DNA of 64,000 nt from Gemmataceae bacterium (GCA_019636445.1 JAHBXO010000006.1:62001-126000); one strand, 5' to 3'; counted from the first letter of the stretch, positions 54,165 through 63,116 are shown. Translations and numbers: made by a program. Notes: generated from the letters alone by a model not told the origin.

Positions 54165-55166
54165 CTACTCGAGCAGCAGAGTCGGCTCCCAGCCGACGCG
54201 TTCGGCGCTGGCGCGGAGCTTTTCGAGGGCGCGGTTCTGGATCTGACGGACGCGCTCCTTGCTGATGCGGAGCAGGTGGCCGATCTGGCGGAGGCTGTGG
54301 GTGCCGCTGCCGGTCAGGCCGAAGCGGAGGTCCAGCACCTTCCGCTCGCGCGGGCGCAGGTTGTCCATGAGGAACTTGAGCGCCTCCTGGCGTTCGTTGT
54401 TCTCGTGGAGGGTCAGCGTCTGCGTGTCGGGCATCGCTTCGGTCAGCTTGAAATCGCTGTCGTCGTCGAGCACGGCGTTCAGGCTCACCGGCGTCCGGGT
54501 GGCCGTCTGCAGGTGGTTGAGGTGCTCGAGGCTGCTGCCGGTGCGCTGTGCCAGCTCTTGCGGGCTGGGCAGGTGCTTGCCGCCGTGCGCCAGGGCTTCG
54601 GATTCCTGCTGGAGGAGGCCGAGTTCCTGGAGGTGGTGCGGCGAGAGGCTGACGAGGTGGCTCTGGCGGGCGACGGCGATCTGGAGGGTTTGACGGATCC
54701 ACCAGGTGGCATAGGTGGCGAGTCGGGTGCCGTGGGACACGTCGAAGCGGTCGATGGCCTGCATGAGGCCGCAAACGGCTTCCTGAAGCAGGTCGGTGTA
54801 GCTGAGGCTGTGGTGGCGGAACCGCTTGGCGACGTGGGCGGCGAGTCGGATGTTGGCGCTGGCGAGCCGGTGCTTGAAGTGGACGTAACGGTCGCGCAGG
54901 CGGCGGACGGCGATGGATTCGCAGCGGTCTTCGGTGCAGTGTTCGCGGATGAACTGCGCCATCGGCCAGGGTTCGAGGGCGGGCTTGCAGGCGCGCAGGT
55001 CCGGGTGATGCCGGGTGAGGACGCGCACCAGTTCACTCTTGCAGTCCCAGAAGCTCGTCAGGAGCTCCCGTTCTTCCTCGGGCGTCAGGAGATCCGACGA
55101 GAAGGTGGTAAGGGAAGGGTCTTCGCTCGTCGAGGGAACTCGCTGTTTGCGCCGCGCAGTCTTCAT
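54165..55166 (-). CDS. Sigma-70 family RNA polymerase sigma factor
   Basis: 333 residues. It has region 2 (LASANIRLAAHVAKRFRHHS, then YTDLLQEAVCGLMQAIDRFD and RLATYATWWIRQTLQIAVAR), region 3, and region 4 (LRPRERKVLDLRFGLTGSG, then SLRQIGHLLRISKERVRQIQNRALEKLR). There is a long acidic/His-rich stretch before region 2, but the large region 1.1 of a primary sigma factor is missing. It is probably a group 2/3 alternative factor (RpoS/RpoH-like). GGAGG four bases before ATG 55166 sets the start. The gene upstream is divergent, with a 522-base spacer. Confidence 0.92.
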   Translation of the reverse strand: MKTARRKQRVPSTSEDPSLTTFSSDLLTPEEERELLTSFWDCKSELVRVLTRHHPDLRACKPALEPWPMAQFIREHCTEDRCESIAVRRLRDRYVHFKHRLASANIRLAAHVAKRFRHHSLSYTDLLQEAVCGLMQAIDRFDVSHGTRLATYATWWIRQTLQIAVARQSHLVSLSPHHLQELGLLQQESEALAHGGKHLPSPQELAQRTGSSLEHLNHLQTATRTPVSLNAVLDDDSDFKLTEAMPDTQTLTLHENNERQEALKFLMDNLRPRERKVLDLRFGLTGSGTHSLRQIGHLLRISKERVRQIQNRALEKLRASAERVGWEPTLLLE

Positions 55167-55688
55167 GATGCCTCCGAGAGGTCCGATCGGGTAACGATCC
55201 GGTGATATCCGAATGGCGGACGGTGACAAACGGATCGGGGGTCTTCGACCGCTCGAAGGCGGCATTCGCGCGGGCCGGGGTATTGCGCGTCGATCCCGCG
55301 GAGGGGAAACGACAATGCGGCGAACCGGCCGAGGATCGTCAGGTGGTGAATGCTTCCGAACTCACCAACCGAATCATCCATCGGGGTCGCCGCGGGCGCA
55401 CGGCCAATCAACGCAGGTTTGAAGCCCGAGTCCAATTTCTCCGTCAAGCCCCTTGATTCTAACAGCGACCCGCCTACAAGCAAGACTTTATCCGGGAAAA
55501 GCGGAATTTCTTTCCCAGCCGTGTCAAGCCCGGTTTCCGGTGCGAACGATACAGTTTCCCAATCTTCGCGCCGCGGGCCGCCGCCACTGCCGGTCGGGGA
55601 TCGCAACCCTATTATCTCGGCGTTTCGATTCCGATCCGAGAGGAAAACGACGTCGCGGTGCCCAAACGCGCACTAGAGTTGTGGAACC
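55167..55688. other. 522-base non-coding spacer between divergent sigma-factor and receiver-GGDEF genes
   Basis: No convincing gene is seen. The open frames inside (for example 55202-55456 and the minus frame 55163-55606) have no family likeness and no ribosome site. It probably holds the promoters of both divergent genes. I see no clear terminator or repeat. The length is unusual for this gene-dense window and could conceal a small RNA. Confidence 0.5.
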
Positions 55689-56819
55689 GTGACGATTGTA
55701 GCCGTTCGCCACGCCCCGATGGGATCCCCCTTGCGAGACCCTGCCTCCGATCCGCGATCCGTCGACCCCGCGGCGGGCCTTTCGGCCAGCATTCCGCTGC
55801 CGGCCGGCCGCGCCCGCAGCACCGTCCTCATCGTCGACGACGAACCGATGATTCTCGCGCTGCTCACCCGGCAACTGGGCGAGGAGTTCGACGTCCTCGC
55901 CGCCGGGTCCGCCGCGCAGGCCCGCGCCGTCATCGCAGCCCGCCCCGTCGACATCCTCATCACCGACCTCAACCTCGCCGACGGCAGCGGCCTCGCCCTC
56001 CTTGAAGGCCTCCGGATCACGCATCCCCGCATCGCCCGCGTCCTGCTCACCGGCACCGCGCGCCTCAGCGACGCCGTCGACGCCATCAATCGCTGCCAGA
56101 TCCACCGACTGGTCCTGAAACCCTGGCGCGTCGACGACCTGCTCACCTCGATGCGCGCCATCGGCCGTTCCCTGCAACTCGAACGCAGCCACGAGAAGCT
56201 GATCGAGGAATACCGCGCGCTGATGCGCGACCTCGAAAGCCGTGTCGCCGAGCGCACGCGCGAACTGGAACTCAAGAACCAGCTCCTCGAGAAGATGGCG
56301 TTGACCGACGCGCTGACCGGTGTGCCCAATCGCCGCGCGGTGGAACTGATCGCGCGAAAGGAACTGCTCCGCCGCGCCCGCGTCGACGAACCGCTCGCCC
56401 TCGGCCTGATCGACGCCGACCACTTCAAGGACATCAATTCCGCCTACCTGCTGGTGGGTGGCGACCACGTGCTGACGTGGCTCGGCCAGACCTTGCAGAA
56501 CGCCCTGCGCGGCACCGACGCCATCGGCCGGATCGGTGGCGAGGAGTTCATGATCGTCGCCCCCGCGACCGACCTCGCCGGCGCCGAAGGACTGGCGGAA
56601 CGGCTCCGCGCGACGGTCGAACGCGAGCGCACGACCTTCCGCGGCGCGGCCATCGGCGTGACGATCAGCCTCGGCTTCGCGGTCGCGGAGGCGGGAGAGC
56701 CGGCCAGCTTCGACGAACTCCGCGCGGCCGCCGCCGCCGCCCTCGCCGACGCCAAACGCAACGGCCGCAATCGCGCCGTCGTTCGCCGCCTTGCCGCGGA
56801 AACAATGCCCATCGCCTGA
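55689..56819 (+). CDS. Response regulator with GGDEF domain (diguanylate cyclase)
   Basis: 376 residues. Receiver domain about 43-160: STVLIVDDEPMILALL, the phosphorylatable Asp in VDILITDLNLADGSGLALL, and the Lys in LVLKPWR. A helical linker (LMRDLESRVAERTRELE) leads to a GGDEF domain: ALTDALTGVPNRRAVELI, LIDADHFKDIN and RIGGEEFMIV. The I-site RxxD (RGTD) lies five residues before GGEEF, so feedback inhibition by c-di-GMP is expected. It would make cyclic di-GMP upon phosphorylation, as in PleD/WspR. The start is GTG 55689, but ATG 55719 is possible; both precede the receiver. No histidine kinase is adjacent. Confidence 0.92.
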   Translation: MTIVAVRHAPMGSPLRDPASDPRSVDPAAGLSASIPLPAGRARSTVLIVDDEPMILALLTRQLGEEFDVLAAGSAAQARAVIAARPVDILITDLNLADGSGLALLEGLRITHPRIARVLLTGTARLSDAVDAINRCQIHRLVLKPWRVDDLLTSMRAIGRSLQLERSHEKLIEEYRALMRDLESRVAERTRELELKNQLLEKMALTDALTGVPNRRAVELIARKELLRRARVDEPLALGLIDADHFKDINSAYLLVGGDHVLTWLGQTLQNALRGTDAIGRIGGEEFMIVAPATDLAGAEGLAERLRATVERERTTFRGAAIGVTISLGFAVAEAGEPASFDELRAAAAAALADAKRNGRNRAVVRRLAAETMPIA

Positions 56820-56951
56820 GCCGTCCGGCCGGCCATTCCGATTCCCGACAAAATTGTTCACTTTGCGCTTGACCGGCATTTTCGTCGCCGCCATACTCTG
56901 GGAAGGAACGTTCTCTTCTCGTTCCCTTCATCTCTTTCTGCGGGGTCATTT

Positions 56952-58028
56952 ATGTCTCTCTCCGTACTGCGAATGGCGCAGTGGCCACGGCGTCTCGCCA
57001 GGGGCTTCACCCTGATCGAGTTGCTCGTCGTCATCGCCATCATTGCCATCCTCATTGGTTTGTTGTTACCCGCCGTGCAAAAGGTCCGCGAAGCCGCGGC
57101 CCGCGCTCGCTGCCAAAATCACCTCAAACAATTCGGCTTGGCTATCCACAGCTATGCCGACGTGAATCGCACGATTCTGCCGCCGGGCGGTCTGTACTGC
57201 TACAACAGCACGGCGAACGGATATCGGCTGTCCAGCGAAGGTGGTGGCCAGGACTGGGGCAGCGACCAGGGCACATGGTTGGTCCACACATTGCCCTACA
57301 TGGAGCAGGGTCCTCTTTTCGCTCAAATTAACTACCGAGACACGGTGCCCAACACGGTCGGTGCGTTCTTCAACGCCAACCCGACCAATCGGGCAATCAA
57401 GCTGCCTTACGGTCGCTGTCCCAGTGACGATTACAACCCGGATTCCACCGCATCCAACTACGTTGGCAGCCTCGGGCCGCAATGCGTCGGCGGCGGTTGC
57501 GGGTTTGACCCCAATCAACAATGGTGCGCGCCGGACCCCAACAACGCCGTCATCAACGGCGTGCCCGGTTACAACCTGATGGGTTATCGCGCCAGCCCCG
57601 ACCACGGCAACGACTTGAACGCCCAAGGGATCCGTGGTACGTTCGCCCGCACCGGTGCCAAGATCTCCTTCGCGATGATCACTGATGGTCTGTCGAACAC
57701 GATCTTCATCGGCGAAAACCTGATCGGTTCCAACGACCACCTTCTCTCGCAGGCTTGGTGGCACTTTAATGCAGGCAACTCCCACGCCAGCACGATCGTG
57801 CCGATCAATCAGCGTTCGGACCACCCGGACACCTACGGCTGTGTGACCTCCATCCCGAGCTCTGCTCGGAACTGGAACGTCTCATGGGGCTTCAAGTCCA
57901 AGCACTCCGGTGGTGCGAACTTCCTGATGGGTGACGGTACCGTCCGCTTCATTCCGCAGACGATCGATCACCGAACCTATCAGTTGCTCGGTTGCCGGAA
58001 CGATGGTCAGGCCACCGGCGCGAACTGA
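56952..58028 (+). CDS. DUF1559 protein with type IV pilin-like N-terminus
   Basis: 358 residues. The leader ends RLARG before [20 protein letters not shown], with Gly at the cleavage site, then [20 protein letters not shown]. The C-terminal motif is SGGANFLMGDGTVRFIPQTID. It is the second DUF1559 gene in the window, and like the first it is followed by a lipoprotein gene on the same strand (142 bases downstream). The protein should be processed by a prepilin peptidase and exported; its role is unknown. The start could also be ATG 56973 (AQWPRRLARG). A small GC-rich hairpin follows the stop. Confidence 0.93.
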   Translation: MSLSVLRMAQWPRRLARGFTLIELLVVIAIIAILIGLLLPAVQKVREAAARARCQNHLKQFGLAIHSYADVNRTILPPGGLYCYNSTANGYRLSSEGGGQDWGSDQGTWLVHTLPYMEQGPLFAQINYRDTVPNTVGAFFNANPTNRAIKLPYGRCPSDDYNPDSTASNYVGSLGPQCVGGGCGFDPNQQWCAPDPNNAVINGVPGYNLMGYRASPDHGNDLNAQGIRGTFARTGAKISFAMITDGLSNTIFIGENLIGSNDHLLSQAWWHFNAGNSHASTIVPINQRSDHPDTYGCVTSIPSSARNWNVSWGFKSKHSGGANFLMGDGTVRFIPQTIDHRTYQLLGCRNDGQATGAN

Positions 58029-58055
58029 TTCCGTGGAATGGTTTGTCTTGGGAAT

Positions 58056-58075
58056 CCGCACGGTCTTCCGTGCGG
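58056..58075 (+). terminator. Intercistronic hairpin after DUF1559 gene
   Basis: CCGCACGG (58056-58063) pairs with CCGTGCGG (58068-58075), four-base loop, 28 bases past the DUF1559 stop. No strong T-run follows, so it may be an attenuator or RNA-stabilising hairpin rather than a full terminator. Confidence 0.45.
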
Positions 58076-58169
58076 GTTCGCCATTTCCTGTCGATGCATT
58101 CTTTCGTCACCTTTCTCCGATTCCGCTTTATTCCGAAGGTGTCTTTCGCTTTCCAGGAGTTTCCACACC

Positions 58170-58739
58170 ATGAAACGCGCTGCTACGCTTTGTGGTCTCT
58201 TTTTTTTGCTTCTCGTCACCGGTGGTTGCGGTAGCGGATTTGTCCCGGTGAGCGGCAAGGTGACACTCGACGGCGCACCGGTGGCCGGCGCGCAGGTGAC
58301 CTTTGTGACGGAATCCGGCGATAAGGCGTTCTCGGGCGGCACTAACGAAGCTGGAGACTTTGAAATCACCTCGGGACCGCACAAAGGTGTGCCTGCGGGC
58401 AATTACAAAGTCACCGTGATCAAGGCTCCCGCGTTCGGGTCATCCACGGCCAGTACCAAGCCGGGCGATCCCGAATACATGAAGGACATGATGGCGGCCT
58501 CGAAGAAAGACCAACCCAAAACCGGTACCAAGGCCATGAATATGGCCCCGCAGGGAAAAGGCATGATGATGATGCCGATGGGCGGTGCTGGTCCGAGCGG
58601 AGCAGCGACCATCAAGTCCGAACTGCCTTCGGTCTACTCCTTGAACACGACGACGCCCTTCAAGGTGACCGTGCCCCACGACGGTCCCGTCGTCCTCGAT
58701 CTCAAAGACGACAAAAAGGCTGCGGCCCCGAAGAAATAA
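58170..58739 (+). CDS. Lipoprotein with carboxypeptidase-regulatory-like domain
   Basis: 189 residues. The signal peptide ends in the lipobox VTGGC (Cys20). The mature protein begins GFVPVSGKVTLDGAPVAGAQV and TESGDKAFSGGTNEAGDFEI, the typical beta-sandwich (CarboxypepD_reg-like) of planctomycete lipoproteins encoded beside DUF1559 genes. A Met-rich segment (KGMMMMPMG) precedes the C-terminal half. Ends KKAAAPKK. It is probably anchored outside, and may bind surface proteins; the role is unknown. A strong terminator follows the stop. GGAG lies 12 bases from the ATG, longer than normal. Confidence 0.87.
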   Translation: MKRAATLCGLFFLLLVTGGCGSGFVPVSGKVTLDGAPVAGAQVTFVTESGDKAFSGGTNEAGDFEITSGPHKGVPAGNYKVTVIKAPAFGSSTASTKPGDPEYMKDMMAASKKDQPKTGTKAMNMAPQGKGMMMMPMGGAGPSGAATIKSELPSVYSLNTTTPFKVTVPHDGPVVLDLKDDKKAAAPKK

Positions 58740-58763
58740 ACCGGATCTCTCCCCGGTTGCGCG

Positions 58764-58800
58764 ATCGGCCGCCGGCTCTCCCCGGCGGCCGATTCGTTTC
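58764..58800 (+). terminator. Terminator after the 58170-58739 lipoprotein gene
   Basis: ATCGGCCGCCGG (58764-58775) is the exact complement of 58782-58793; the loop is six bases and TCGTTTC follows. It lies 25 bases past the lipoprotein stop. Confidence 0.75.
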
Positions 58801-58841
58801 CCGCACCCTCACATTCGGGCGGTTCCCGTGCGGGTGTGGCA

Positions 58842-59342
58842 AATTCTGGTTAGCCCGACGCGTCAGCGGGTTAGCCCGACGCGCCAGCGAGTTAGCCCGA
58901 CGCGCCAGCGAGTTAGCCCGACGCGCCAGCGAGTTAGCCCGACGCGCCAGCGAGTTAGCCCGACGCGCCAGCGAGGGAGAGCTTACGGATAACTCTTACG
59001 GATAACTCACCCTCGCTGGCGCGTCGGGCTAACAAGACAGCTCACCCTCGCTGGCGCGTCGGGCTAACAAGACAGATCACCCTCGCTGGCGCGTCGGGCT
59101 AACAAGACAGCTCACCCTCGCTGGCGCGTCGGGCTAACAAGATAGATCACCCTCGCTGGCGCGTCGGGCTAACAAGATAGATCACCCTCGCTGGCGCGTC
59201 GGGCTAACAAGACAGCTCACCCTCGCTGGCGCGTCGGGCTAACAAGACAGCTCACCCTCGCTGGCGCGTCGGGCTAACACAGACCTGGCGAGTCCACGCT
59301 GCGTAAGATCTCCCTCGCTGGCGCGTCGGGCTAACCAGAATT
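58842..59342. repeat. 500-bp head-to-head array of 21-bp units with matching outer ends
   Basis: The left part (58849-58974) is six tandem 21-bp units (begin GTTAGCCCGACGCG, the first with two variants). After a centre with two CTTACGGATAA copies (58982, 58995) the right part has nine units in opposite orientation: eight with a 35-base period (59013-59278; spacers such as AAGACAGCTCACCC, AAGATAGATCACCC) and one at 59315-59335. The outer edges match as an inverted repeat (AATTCTGG on the left, CCAGAATT on the right). It fills the space between convergent genes ending at 58739 and 59367. No ORF with a likely function is present: the frame at 58757-59005 only translates the repeat. Confidence 0.93.
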
Positions 59343-59366
59343 CACTACACCGATTCGCGAACCGCT

Positions 59367-61781
59367 CTATTTGGCACGGGAAATCAAAGGAAACGTCTTC
59401 GCCCGCGTTCCCGCCGTGCCGATCGTGCGCGGGGCGTCGCGGTTCGCCGGTGTCGCGGCGATGCGGTCCGCCGCGGAGCGCAGCCACTCCGCCACGTCCA
59501 TCGCCTCGTCGCGGGCGGCGTCCCGCAACGATTGGGCCAGCCCGCGGCTCGGCTCCGAAGCCTCGATGGCGACAAGGGCGTGGAGTCCGTTGGCCCGCTC
59601 CCAACGCTCGACCGCGCCGCGCAGGCGGAGTTCCATCGTCGGCCCATCGCGCGCGGGGCGTACGCCGGGCCGTTCGACCATGCCAGCCACCAGCACGCGG
59701 TTCAGCGCCGCAGCGGTCCCCAGCGCCGACGCGACATCGTCGATCGGCACGACACGCGACCGCTCGTCGCCGGATCGGAAGTCGGCCGGCTCGATCTGCA
59801 CCCGATCGCCGCTCATTCCCCCGCGCCCGAACAGCAGCACGGCGACCGTATCCTGCGGCTGGCTCAACTCGGCCACGTCCCGGACCGTGTCCAGGATCGT
59901 CGAACGAGTGGCCTCCTTGTCGAACACCGGCACCACGTCGACCCGGTCGAATATCCGATCGCCGCGATCGCGCAGCAGTCGGGCGATCGACTCGGCGTCC
60001 GTCTTTGGCGATCGCGAATCGCGGTCACCGATTCCGATGGCGACGACATAGAGTCGCCCGCGCCGGTTCGCCCCGCGCGGATGGGTTAGTTCGACCTCCG
60101 CGGCGGCCGATTCGCGTGATCTCTCGTCATCGGCCGCCCGCACGCCGATCCGGTTCGTTCCCGGAACGAGCGGCACGGTGAAGGTGATGCGCGTCGACTT
60201 CCCGCCCAGCAGCGGTTCTTGCTTGAGCGGTACGGCGAGGCGCACGCCGTTATTCTCGACGACGATGCCGGAGATGCCGTTGCCACCGTCCGCGACCTCG
60301 GCGTTCAGGGTCGCCGAGGCATCAGTCGCCACGCGATCCTTCGGGGCGGTCAGCTTCACGACGGGAGGCTTTTTCCGACCCAGTGGCCTGGTCGGCACCG
60401 GCCGTTCGCCGCGCCAGACCTGCGCGAGCAGGCCGGGATGGAAACCTTCGGCGAAGAACAGGTCGATCTCGCCAAGCCCCCCCTTGGGGAATCGGTAGCC
60501 GATGGCGCGCCGGCCGGCGTCGGAGCCATCGAACAGCCCGTCGGGGCTGACGACCGCCCACGATTTTCGGGAACTGTCGGTTGCGAGCGCGAGCAGTTCG
60601 CGACCGGTGGCGAGGTCCCAGAGCCGGGCCGTGCCGTCCCGCGAACCGCTCAGGAACGTACGCCCGTCGGCGTTGGGAACAATCGAAACGATGTCCGCCG
60701 TCTGGCCCGCGAATGTCCGGACGAACGCGCCGGTGCCGGCCTCCCAAAGCTTGATGTGGTCTTCGCGTTCGCCGGTCAGCATCCGCCGGCCGTCGGGAGT
60801 GAACGCAACCGCGTAGACGTCGGTATCGTGCCGGCCGGTGGGGACGATCCGCTTGCCCGTGGCCGCGTCCCAGACGAGGCCCCTGTTCTCGGACGATCCG
60901 GTGAGGACGCGGCCGCCGTCCGCGCTGAACGTCACGCAGATGACCCCTTCGCTGTGGCCACGGAGTACGGTCTTCGACCGACCGGAGACGGCGTCCCAGA
61001 GCGTCGCGGTCGCGTCCCCGGAGGCCGTCGCCAGTGTGGAGCCGTCCGGGCTGATCGCCACGCCCAGCACTTCCTTCGACTTCAACGTGTGGACGCGCTC
61101 GCCGGTGTGCGCGTCCCACAGGATCGCGGCCCCGTCCGGCGAGCCGGTCAGGATCTTCGTGCCGTCGGGCGCGACGGCAACGGACACGACCGGTCCGGCG
61201 TGGCCCTTGAAGGTGCGCAGCCGCGCGCCGGTCTCGATGTTCCAGATGATGGCGGTGGTATCGACCGAACCGGAGACGAGATGTTTGCCGTCGGGGGCGA
61301 AGGCGACCGCCTGAACGGGCTTTTCGTGGCCGGTCAGCGTGCGAACGGGTCGGCCGGCGGTTGTGTCCCACAGCACGACGGACCGGTCCTCCAGGCCCAC
61401 GGCGATGGTACGGCCGTCGCGGCTGACGGCGGTAGAGTTGATGGGCGTGAGCGGCTGCGTGCCGATGACGGAGGCGATTTCCGGACCCGGTCGCGGGATG
61501 GCCACACGCAGCCGTTGCCCGGCGGCGATGTCGATCAGTCGATCGTCGGTCGCGCCGTCGGCGAAGGTCGCGACGACCTTGAGCCGGCGGATTTCGTTCG
61601 GCTGAAAATCCTTGGCCACGACCGTTCGGGGATCGGGGACCGCTTGACCGTTCACCGTGGCCGTCGCCCCGACCGGGAGGAGCAGCTCGAGCACCGCAGT
61701 GGGCGGGGATTGCGCCGGCGCGGGCGATGCCGCGAAGAGAATTACCCACGCCACGAACACGCAGACCGGCCGGAATCGCAT
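59367..61781 (-). CDS. WD40-repeat protein with inactive caspase-like domain
   Basis: 804 residues. The signal peptide MRFRPVCVFVAWVILFAAS precedes a PEGA-like region (VGATATVNGQAVPDPRTVVA). Seven WD40 repeats span about residues 112-395 (such as SVVLWDTTAGRPVRTLTGH, AIIWNIETGARLRTFKGH). Beyond a linker, residues 577-700 look like a caspase/peptidase C14 p20 fold: LYVVAIGIGDRDSRSPKTDAE, then VPVFDKEATRSTIL and DTVAVLLFGRGGMSGD. The His of the SGHG motif (FGRGG here) and the Cys of DTCHSG (VAGMVERPG here) are lost. It is probably non-catalytic. Its start is two bases from the DUF1552 stop, so it is in one operon with DUF1552 and DUF1592 genes. Confidence 0.9.
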   Translation of the reverse strand: MRFRPVCVFVAWVILFAASPAPAQSPPTAVLELLLPVGATATVNGQAVPDPRTVVAKDFQPNEIRRLKVVATFADGATDDRLIDIAAGQRLRVAIPRPGPEIASVIGTQPLTPINSTAVSRDGRTIAVGLEDRSVVLWDTTAGRPVRTLTGHEKPVQAVAFAPDGKHLVSGSVDTTAIIWNIETGARLRTFKGHAGPVVSVAVAPDGTKILTGSPDGAAILWDAHTGERVHTLKSKEVLGVAISPDGSTLATASGDATATLWDAVSGRSKTVLRGHSEGVICVTFSADGGRVLTGSSENRGLVWDAATGKRIVPTGRHDTDVYAVAFTPDGRRMLTGEREDHIKLWEAGTGAFVRTFAGQTADIVSIVPNADGRTFLSGSRDGTARLWDLATGRELLALATDSSRKSWAVVSPDGLFDGSDAGRRAIGYRFPKGGLGEIDLFFAEGFHPGLLAQVWRGERPVPTRPLGRKKPPVVKLTAPKDRVATDASATLNAEVADGGNGISGIVVENNGVRLAVPLKQEPLLGGKSTRITFTVPLVPGTNRIGVRAADDERSRESAAAEVELTHPRGANRRGRLYVVAIGIGDRDSRSPKTDAESIARLLRDRGDRIFDRVDVVPVFDKEATRSTILDTVRDVAELSQPQDTVAVLLFGRGGMSGDRVQIEPADFRSGDERSRVVPIDDVASALGTAAALNRVLVAGMVERPGVRPARDGPTMELRLRGAVERWERANGLHALVAIEASEPSRGLAQSLRDAARDEAMDVAEWLRSAADRIAATPANRDAPRTIGTAGTRAKTFPLISRAK

Positions 61782-61783
61782 GT

Positions 61784-63115
61784 TTACCCCAGCCCCTCGA
61801 GGATACCCGTGCTGTCGCCGAGTTGCCGGGTCGGCGCGCCGAAGCGGTCGAGCATCGCCAGCCAGAGGTTGTTCAACGGGGTATCGGTTTGGTAGCGGAT
61901 GTGGCGGCCGGTCTTGATCGTGCCGCCGCCGCGACCGACCAGGAGCAACGGCAGATCGTGGTGATGGTGCCGGTTCGGATCGGCAATGGCGCCGCCGAAC
62001 GCGATCATGCAGTTATCGAGAAGGGTGCCGTGTCCCTCTTTCACGGCCTTCAGTTTCTCCGTGAGATAGGCGAGCTGCGTGACGAGATAGGTGTTGATGA
62101 TCTTCAACTTGTCGAGGTTGTCCGGCTTGTTCATATGGTGCGAGAGAGTGTGGTGCCCTTCGTTCACGCCGATCATGCGATACTTCTGTTCGCTTCCCTC
62201 GCGGCCGAGCATGAAGGTGCCGATGCGAGTCGTGTCGGTCTGGAAGGCGAGCACCAACAGGTCCAGTTGCAGTCGGATGTGCTCGGTGAGGTCGGCGGGG
62301 ACGCCGGCGGGGCGCGACACGTCGTCGGGCAGGACGGCCGGGGAGAGCGGTTCGACGCGGGTCAGCCGCTTTTCCAGTTCGCGCACGCTGGACAGGTACT
62401 GGTCGAGCTTGCGCCGGTCGCCACCGCCGAGCTTCCGTTCCAAGTCTTTGGCGTCGTCGAGGACGGCGTCGAGGACGCTCGCCCGTAGTTCGTTTCGGGC
62501 GCGCGTTTCGGGATCGTTGGGTTTGTCGGCGAAGAGGCGGTCAAAGACCAGGCGAGGGTTCACTTCCGGCGGCACGGGCGTGGTGGCGTCCCGCCACGAG
62601 AGCGTGTGTTCGTAGACGCAGGAGTATCCGCTATCGCAGTTCCCGGCCCCGCGGAACTTTTCGATGGCCAGTTCGAGCGAGGGCAACCGCGTACGGTCGC
62701 CGAGTCGGCGGGCGGCGAGTTGATCGGCCGACAGGCCCGCCTGGAAGTTCGCGCCGGCGGTCTTCTTCGGTTGGGTACCGGTGAGGAAGGCACCGCTCGC
62801 CCGCGCATGGTCGCCGGCACCGTCGCCGTTGGCGCGCGCCTTGTCGCACGTCAAACCACTGAAGACGATCATGTCCTTGCGGTGCTCCGCCATCGGTTTC
62901 AGACATGTCGGCAGATCGTAGTCCGCGCCTTCCGCCTTCGGGGTCCAGTGGGGCATGATCGCCCCGTTTGGCGAATAGATGAACGCCATCCGCCGCGGCG
63001 CCGTCGTTATCTCCGCCGCGACTCCTTTCGGCAGCATCGCGTCCAGCAGCGGCAGCGCCATCGCCGTGCCCGCCCCGCGCAGCACCGTCCGCCGGGACAG
63101 CAATCGAATCGCCAT
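61784..63115 (-). CDS. DUF1552 exported protein
   Basis: 443 residues. The N-terminus LLSRRTVLRGAGTAMALPLL is a twin-arginine signal. PRRMAFIYSPNGAIMPHWTP, FSGLTCDKARANGDGAGDHA, FLTGTQPKKTAGANFQAGLS and GSEQKYRMIGVNEGHHTLSH are characteristic of DUF1552, which is usually encoded with a DUF1592/1588/1585 haem-containing protein in planctomycetes and related bacteria. That partner lies immediately upstream on the same strand, one base away (63117). The biochemical role is not known. Confidence 0.93.
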   Translation of the reverse strand: MAIRLLSRRTVLRGAGTAMALPLLDAMLPKGVAAEITTAPRRMAFIYSPNGAIMPHWTPKAEGADYDLPTCLKPMAEHRKDMIVFSGLTCDKARANGDGAGDHARASGAFLTGTQPKKTAGANFQAGLSADQLAARRLGDRTRLPSLELAIEKFRGAGNCDSGYSCVYEHTLSWRDATTPVPPEVNPRLVFDRLFADKPNDPETRARNELRASVLDAVLDDAKDLERKLGGGDRRKLDQYLSSVRELEKRLTRVEPLSPAVLPDDVSRPAGVPADLTEHIRLQLDLLVLAFQTDTTRIGTFMLGREGSEQKYRMIGVNEGHHTLSHHMNKPDNLDKLKIINTYLVTQLAYLTEKLKAVKEGHGTLLDNCMIAFGGAIADPNRHHHHDLPLLLVGRGGGTIKTGRHIRYQTDTPLNNLWLAMLDRFGAPTRQLGDSTGILEGLG

Positions 63116-63116
63116 G

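Noticed and set aside
55163..55606. 147-codon minus-strand gene upstream of the sigma factor
   Set aside because: No likeness, no ribosome site, overlaps the sigma factor start region.
58757..59005. Protein of repeated LARRASE units
   Set aside because: It is only translation of the forward repeat units; no ribosome site or family.
59013..59278. CRISPR array
   Set aside because: Units of 21 bp with 14-base spacers look regular, but spacers are nearly identical to one another, units occur in both orientations, and there are no cas genes.
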